Part shown: positions 60,153 to 64,000 of the stretch, in pieces
Numbering within the stretch: the first letter of the stretch is position 1
Layout of the letters: every line of letters starts with the position of its first letter
Assembly (NCBI RefSeq): GCF_900100865.1
Contig: NZ_LT627734.1
Span: forward strand, 806,001-870,000
From: Candidatus Aquiluna sp. UB-MaderosW2red
GTDB lineage: Bacteria; Actinomycetota; Actinomycetes; Actinomycetales; Microbacteriaceae
Reading direction: 5' to 3'
DNA: 64,000 bases
Made by a program: the position numbers and the translations under genes
Notes under the pieces: generated by a model
The model's input: only the letters and a program-made list of their open reading frames with translations
Told to the model about the DNA's origin: nothing
The model's database searches: none

Positions 60153-61253
60153 TTGTTTGATCGACTGCCAGAATACCCGTGGCAAAAACTAAAACCCTAT
60201 AGAGAAATAGCGGCCAAGCATCCGCTTGGCGCCATTGATCTATCGGTTGGTAATCCAATCGATCCCACTCCAAGGGTTGTGCAAGCTGCTCTTGATGCCG
60301 CTAGCGACTCCCACTCTTACCCCACCACATGGGGGGAATTAGAAACCAGAGCCGCGATAGCTAATTGGTACTCGGTTCGCCGAAGAGTGCCAGGCCTTAG
60401 CGCCGAAGATGTTCTGCCAACTATTGGCTCTAAAGAATTCATATCTTGGTTGCCACTAATGCTGGGCTTAGGTGCTGGGGACGTGATGGTCCAGCCGCGG
60501 ATCGCTTACACCGCGTATGAGGTTGGTGCGGCTTTTGCTGGTTGTGAACTTGTGTCTAGTGATGAGCCTGCAGACTGGCCAGAAAATACCAAGCTAATTT
60601 GGCTTAATAGCCCGGGTAATCCATCCGGGGAAGTGCTTGGGGTTAAAAGGCTAAAGGCCGCTGTCAGTCGAGCCCGAGAGCTCGGGGCAGTGATCGTCAA
60701 CGATGAGTGTTATGCCGAGCTTGGCTGGGAGGGTGAGTGGGATGATTTCATCCCCTGCATTTTGGACCCTGCGGTGACTGACGGTGACAAGACAAATATT
60801 TTGTCTATTTATTCTTTATCCAAGCAATCAAACCTTGCCGGCTACCGGGCTGCATTCGCGGCCGGGGACGGAGCCTTGATTGCGGGGATTGTGAATCTTC
60901 GAATGCACTCGGGGATGATGGTGCCGACTCCGGTTCAGCGAGCAATGGTCGCAGCCCTTGGCGATTACTCTCATGTCGCATTGCAGAAGGAGATTTATCG
61001 CAAGCGCAGAGAAACACTCTTGCCAGCTCTGATTGCCGCTGGGTTCTCGATAACCTCTTCGGAGGCCGGGCTTTATCTTTGGGTGACTAAGGGCGAGAGC
61101 TGCTGGAAAACCATCGCCGATTTGGCTGAGCTAGGAATTGTTGCCGTGCCCGGAGATTTCTACGGAGTTGCCGGCAACGACTATGTCCGGTTCTCGATTA
61201 CGGCCACTGACGATGAGATTCTAAGGGCCGTTAGCCGCCTCGAAATGCTTTAG
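60153..61253 (+). CDS. dapC: Succinyldiaminopimelate transaminase
   Basis: PLP aminotransferase of fold type I, 366 residues, that forms N-succinyl-L,L-diaminopimelate on the lysine and peptidoglycan path. Seen: LPEYPWQKLKPYREIAAKHP and LSVGNPIDPTP at the N-terminus (DapC-specific), NSPGNPSGEVL, NDECYAELGW, and the PLP lysine in SIYSLSKQSNLAGYRAAF. C-terminal VPGDFYGVAGNDYVRFSITATDDEI matches. The start is TTG, two bases after the fdxA stop; no separate ribosome site is obvious, and coupling to fdxA translation is likely. Confidence 0.92.
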   Translation: MFDRLPEYPWQKLKPYREIAAKHPLGAIDLSVGNPIDPTPRVVQAALDAASDSHSYPTTWGELETRAAIANWYSVRRRVPGLSAEDVLPTIGSKEFISWLPLMLGLGAGDVMVQPRIAYTAYEVGAAFAGCELVSSDEPADWPENTKLIWLNSPGNPSGEVLGVKRLKAAVSRARELGAVIVNDECYAELGWEGEWDDFIPCILDPAVTDGDKTNILSIYSLSKQSNLAGYRAAFAAGDGALIAGIVNLRMHSGMMVPTPVQRAMVAALGDYSHVALQKEIYRKRRETLLPALIAAGFSITSSEAGLYLWVTKGESCWKTIADLAELGIVAVPGDFYGVAGNDYVRFSITATDDEILRAVSRLEML

Positions 61254-61284
61254 GCTGTAGCCGAACCCCAACCAAGGAGAACTA

Positions 61285-62559
61285 TTGCCAGATTTTGACA
61301 AGGTCACTTTATTAGTTGGGGATTCCGCAACTGAGCTTGAGATTGTTGCTTCCACCCAGGGGCACTCTGGACTAGACATCTCAAAGCTGATGGCGGCCAC
61401 CGGCCTGAGTTCATTTGACCCGGCTTTTGTGAACACGGCATCTACTAAAAGTGCCATCACCTACATCGATGGGGACCAGGGGATTCTTCGCTATCGCGGC
61501 TATCCAATCGAGCAGGTGGCAGAGCTCAAGAGCTTCACCGAGACTTCTTATCTTTTGATCTACGGGGCATTCCCCACCGCAACCGAACTGACCGATTTTG
61601 AGAAAAAGATTTCAGTTCGCACCGAGCACATCCAGCAACTCGATGGCTTCTTTCGGTCCTTTCCAAAAGATGCCCACCCGATGGCGGTGCTTTCAGCTGC
61701 AGTCTCGGCACTCTCGACCTTTTACCCAGAAACATTGGACCCCGGTAGCGAAGCGGCTATCGAAGAGTCCACCCTCAGGCTTTTGGCAATGGTGCCGGTT
61801 GTTACCGCCTATGCCCATAAGGCTTCCATTGGCGAAGATTTTGTAGCTCCAAGACCAGAGCTTTCTATGGTGGACAACTTTTTGAATATGACCTTCGGGT
61901 CGAATGAAATTCCATTTGAGCAGAACCTCATTGTTTCAAAGGCTTTAGACACCCTTTTGCTCTTGCATGCTGATCACGAGCAGAACTGCAGCACCTCGAC
62001 CGTGCGCTTGGTTGGCTCGTCTCAGGCAAACCTCTACGCTTCAGTCTCCGCTGGTGTGAACGCCCTTTCAGGGCCGCTTCACGGCGGGGCTAACGAGGCG
62101 GTTATTGAAATGCTCGAGCTAATCAACAAAACCAGTGAAACGGTTGAAACATATGTTGAGCGAGTAAAGAACAAAGAAGACAACGTTCGCCTAATGGGCT
62201 TTGGTCACCGGGTTTATAAGTCTTTTGATCCAAGAGCAAAAATCGTAAAGGCAACTGCCGACCAAGTTCTTTCAGAACTTGGCGTCACAGACCCGCTTTT
62301 GGCGGTTGCAAAGCAGCTGGAGGCAATTGCCCTAGCGGATGATTATTTTGTGAGCCGCAAGCTTTACCCAAATGTTGATTTTTACACCGGGGTTATCTAC
62401 AAAGCTCTAGGTTTCCCACCCAAGATGTTCACGCCGTTATTTGCAATCGGCAGAATGCCGGGCTGGATCGCTCACTGGCGCGAGATGAACAGCGAAGCCA
62501 ACACTCGCATCAGTCGTCCGCAGCAGGTCTACATCGGCGAGGCTGAGCGTTCGATCTAA
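61285..62559 (+). CDS. gltA: Citrate synthase (type II)
   Basis: 424-residue citrate synthase that condenses oxaloacetate and acetyl-CoA. Seen: GDQGILRYRGYPIEQVAE, HADHEQNCSTSTVRLVGSS, PLHGGANEAVIEMLE with the oxaloacetate His, and the catalytic MGFGHRVYKSFDPRA. The N-terminal beta domain with TLLVGDSATELEI identifies the hexameric, NADH-sensitive type. The start is TTG with CAAGGAG seven bases upstream. It is separated from dapC by 31 bases and may be transcribed with it or alone. Confidence 0.95.
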   Translation: MPDFDKVTLLVGDSATELEIVASTQGHSGLDISKLMAATGLSSFDPAFVNTASTKSAITYIDGDQGILRYRGYPIEQVAELKSFTETSYLLIYGAFPTATELTDFEKKISVRTEHIQQLDGFFRSFPKDAHPMAVLSAAVSALSTFYPETLDPGSEAAIEESTLRLLAMVPVVTAYAHKASIGEDFVAPRPELSMVDNFLNMTFGSNEIPFEQNLIVSKALDTLLLLHADHEQNCSTSTVRLVGSSQANLYASVSAGVNALSGPLHGGANEAVIEMLELINKTSETVETYVERVKNKEDNVRLMGFGHRVYKSFDPRAKIVKATADQVLSELGVTDPLLAVAKQLEAIALADDYFVSRKLYPNVDFYTGVIYKALGFPPKMFTPLFAIGRMPGWIAHWREMNSEANTRISRPQQVYIGEAERSI

Positions 62560-62787
62560 TTTTTGCCGTCAGTGGTAGCACACTTGTCTTAGTTTTGAAG
62601 CTAGAAGGTCTAATTGCTTAGCAAAATTGGCAACATCGGAATCTAAAGATGCCGGGCAAAGGTTTGTCTGTGGATAACCTTTTTCGAAATAATCGACACT
62701 CAGCCATAATCGGGTTGTGATTTTGTCGGAAACTAGTTCCAAATTGCTGTACGGCGAAGGCTGACGGCGACCCCTGCGCAAGCAGCC

Positions 62788-62812
62788 AGACAGCCGCCTC
62801 GAGCGGCTGTCT
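62788..62812 (+). terminator. Strong hairpin downstream of gltA
   Basis: A perfect 10-bp stem (AGACAGCCGC / GCGGCTGTCT) with loop CTCGA and TAATTTAA behind it. It lies 229 bases after gltA. The stretch 62560-62787 between them shows no supportable gene; a weak 70-codon minus-strand frame there has no recognisable features. Confidence 0.6.
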
Positions 62813-62829
62813 TAATTTAAGCGCGAGTT

Positions 62830-63659
62830 TTGTATCTGTTTTACCTTGACGAATCCGGCTGCACCGGCACTTGGTCGGGCGACGATACCGCGGCTCAGCC
62901 TGCCATTGTGGTTATGGGCCTGCTAATTCACCAGAAGCACATAACGGCAATCTCGCAGTCGTTCCTGAGATTAAAGCGCAGGAATTTCCCGTAACTTCTG
63001 GCCGGGTTATCTTTGCGAAACTCGATGGAGCTAGAAATCAAAGGCTCAAGCATCAGGTCAAAAATTCGCAAGAAAAAAGAAAGAGCGAAAGCAGAGCTTA
63101 AGTTCCTCGACCAGGTTCTTCAGTTATTGAGTGAACATGAAGTTTGCATCCTTGGAAGCTTTTGGCCGAAGACGTTTGGCAAGCAGGTCTTCGGAGCCGC
63201 TTTGCATAGTTCTGCCGCCCAGGGAATCCACTCAGTTCTTCAGTCTCACCTTGCTCAAATCAATCAATTCGGGCTAGTCCTAGCCGATTCCAGAAATGAT
63301 CTATTGAATTCTGTGGTCTCTGGTTCGATTCTCAGTCAGAAGCTTCGGGCTTCTGGGGATAGATTCCCCAATATTGTGGAAGCGCCAGGCTTCGTCAATT
63401 CGAGTCATCATGCAATGATCCAAATGGCAGACATTACCGCCAGTTCAATTTTTGGCCGATGTGCACTCAGTCATTCATGCAAAAAGAACCGAGTCGACTC
63501 ATTCGAGGACAGGACATGTTCATTTGGTCGCGATATGTGAGCAGGGTAAGAAAGCTGGCCGGAATAACCCCCGGTAATTTCGACGGTTTTCATGTTAACG
63601 GCCAGGGACGAAAAATCGAGACACTGCTCTGGCCTAAGCCACATGCTCCAAAAAAGTAA
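62830..63659 (+). pseudogene. DUF3800 protein gene, broken by a stop and a frameshift
   Basis: The frame from TTG 62830 opens with LYLFYLDESGCTGTW, the DUF3800 (RNase H-like) motif YxDESG, and runs to RLKRRNFP before an in-frame TAA at 62992. The same frame continues after it as LRNSMELEIKGSSIRSKI with the second family block, then GLVLADSRNDLL, a catalytic-site-like Asp, and HHAMIQMADITASSI. At about 63455 the frame is lost (reading RCALSHSCKK to a stop at 63540), while the +1-related frame reads PMCTQSFM..RYVSRVRKL to 63659, the expected family ending. Two independent lesions suggest a decayed gene. DUF3800 proteins are often near mobile or defence genes; none is seen beside it. Confidence 0.75.
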
Positions 63660-64000
63660 CCGATGTGTCGCCGTAGTGTTTTATTTCCATCAGCTCATAA
63701 CCAGGCTGAATGGCAAACTGCTCCGACTTGCTAGAGCGCTCAATCAAAAGCGTTGCTCCGTCATTTAAGGCAAGTGAGAGGTTATTTAGAATTTCTTCAA
63801 GCTTCTGGTTGCTGAAATCATACGGGGGGTCAATAAAGACCAAGTCAAAAAAGGTTTTCGGCAGGTTTTTCAGTGCCTGGCTGGCTTCAATATTTCGCGC
63901 TTGAAGGATCCCGCTGAGTCCTTGGTTGTCAAGGGCCTTGGCGGCATGACCGATATTTGCCTTCAGAAGCTCAAAGGCAGGTTTGTCTTTTTCGATGAAT
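63634..64000 (-). CDS. rsmD: 16S rRNA (guanine-N2)-methyltransferase RsmD, C-terminal part (cut by window edge)
   Basis: C-terminal 121 residues of a Rossmann methyltransferase that modifies G966 of 16S rRNA. The frame is open from the edge: FIEKDKPAFELLKANI corresponds to the SAM-binding motif II region, and the catalytic motif IV reads LVFIDPPYDF (family form DPPY). The tail ends YELMEIKHYGDTSVTFLEH, which is typical for RsmD. The N-terminus and SAM motif I lie beyond the window. Its last 26 bases overlap the end of the DUF3800 remnant on the other strand. Confidence 0.9.
   Translation of the reverse strand, partial: FIEKDKPAFELLKANIGHAAKALDNQGLSGILQARNIEASQALKNLPKTFFDLVFIDPPYDFSNQKLEEILNNLSLALNDGATLLIERSSKSEQFAIQPGYELMEIKHYGDTSVTFLEHVA

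Noticed and set aside
62569-62781. 70-codon minus-strand frame between gltA and the DUF3800 remnant
   Set aside because: No ribosome site, no recognisable motif and biased start; the plus-strand hairpin after it does not support a minus-strand gene. Too weak to list as a gene.
62871-63101. 76-codon plus-strand frame inside the DUF3800 remnant
   Set aside because: It lies in a different frame from the YLDESG motif and the later family blocks, so it is a shadow frame.

Overview
The window is a dense, contiguous stretch of bacterial chromosome that fits an actinobacterium with a streamlined genome. The best match I can argue for is a freshwater Microbacteriaceae lineage of the Rhodoluna/Aquiluna (Luna) type. 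The evidence is a fused E1-E2 2-oxoglutarate decarboxylase (Kgd), a SigR-RsrA redox sigma/anti-sigma pair, a short tad pilus locus with a 50-residue GDVPGW membrane protein, the order aroA-rsgA-hisN, GlpX-type fructose bisphosphatase, MetX-MetY sulfhydrylation, a 7Fe ferredoxin beside dapC, moderate GC, very short spacers and many genes that look leaderless. The genus is an inference. There is no rRNA, CRISPR array, insertion sequence or prophage, and one tRNA (Leu, anticodon UAG).

Layout. 1-2211: divergent xseA (cut by the edge) and ispH, then a MNT-HEPN (MntA/HepT-type) toxin-antitoxin pair whose upstream reading frame encodes a Phd/YefM-like segment behind a paired TGTACA operator. 2262-9494: fbaA and a PfkB kinase, rmuC, an exonuclease, ychF, a small SH3-like protein, a Ca2+/Na+ antiporter and an unknown protein. 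9583-15962: EamA exporter, acyl desaturase, cysK-cysE, a small lipoprotein, glpX and an MFS carrier. 15970-25281: aroA-rsgA-hisN, a SLAC1/TDT channel, sigR-rsrA, a catalytically dead-looking GDSL protein and kgd. 25396-33862: two CNNM/CorC-type proteins, an old yellow enzyme with an MFS carrier, metY-metX and an M20 amidohydrolase. 33912-39919: ung, then a galactoside module (DeoR-type regulator, GH36 alpha-galactosidase, GH42 beta-galactosidase) closed by a 30-bp perfect palindrome and tRNA-Leu. 40001-43588: seven overlapping tad genes. 43577-52584: two exporters and a complete peptide-type ABC importer with an antisense PH-domain gene inside it. 52649-64000: typA, an orphan AbiEi-like regulator, smc-ftsY, fdxA-dapC-gltA, a broken DUF3800 gene and rsmD (cut by the edge).

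How it works together. Most of the window is core metabolism and housekeeping: glycolysis/gluconeogenesis (FbaA, PfkB, GlpX), TCA entry and the 2-oxoglutarate step (GltA, Kgd), cysteine and methionine synthesis, aromatic and lysine precursors, isoprenoids, and translation or segregation GTPases and ATPases. The accessory parts are the MNT-HEPN locus, the galactoside operon, the tad locus, the AbiEi-like orphan and the DUF3800 remnant. A pattern across the window is a TANNNT-like -10 box ending 6-8 bases before the start codon at more than a dozen genes, which predicts leaderless mRNAs and fixes several start codons. The best candidate for something new is the MNT-HEPN locus: a Phd/YefM-type DNA-binding segment joined to a MNT antitoxin, under a YefM-like operator, with the reading frame broken at codon 2.
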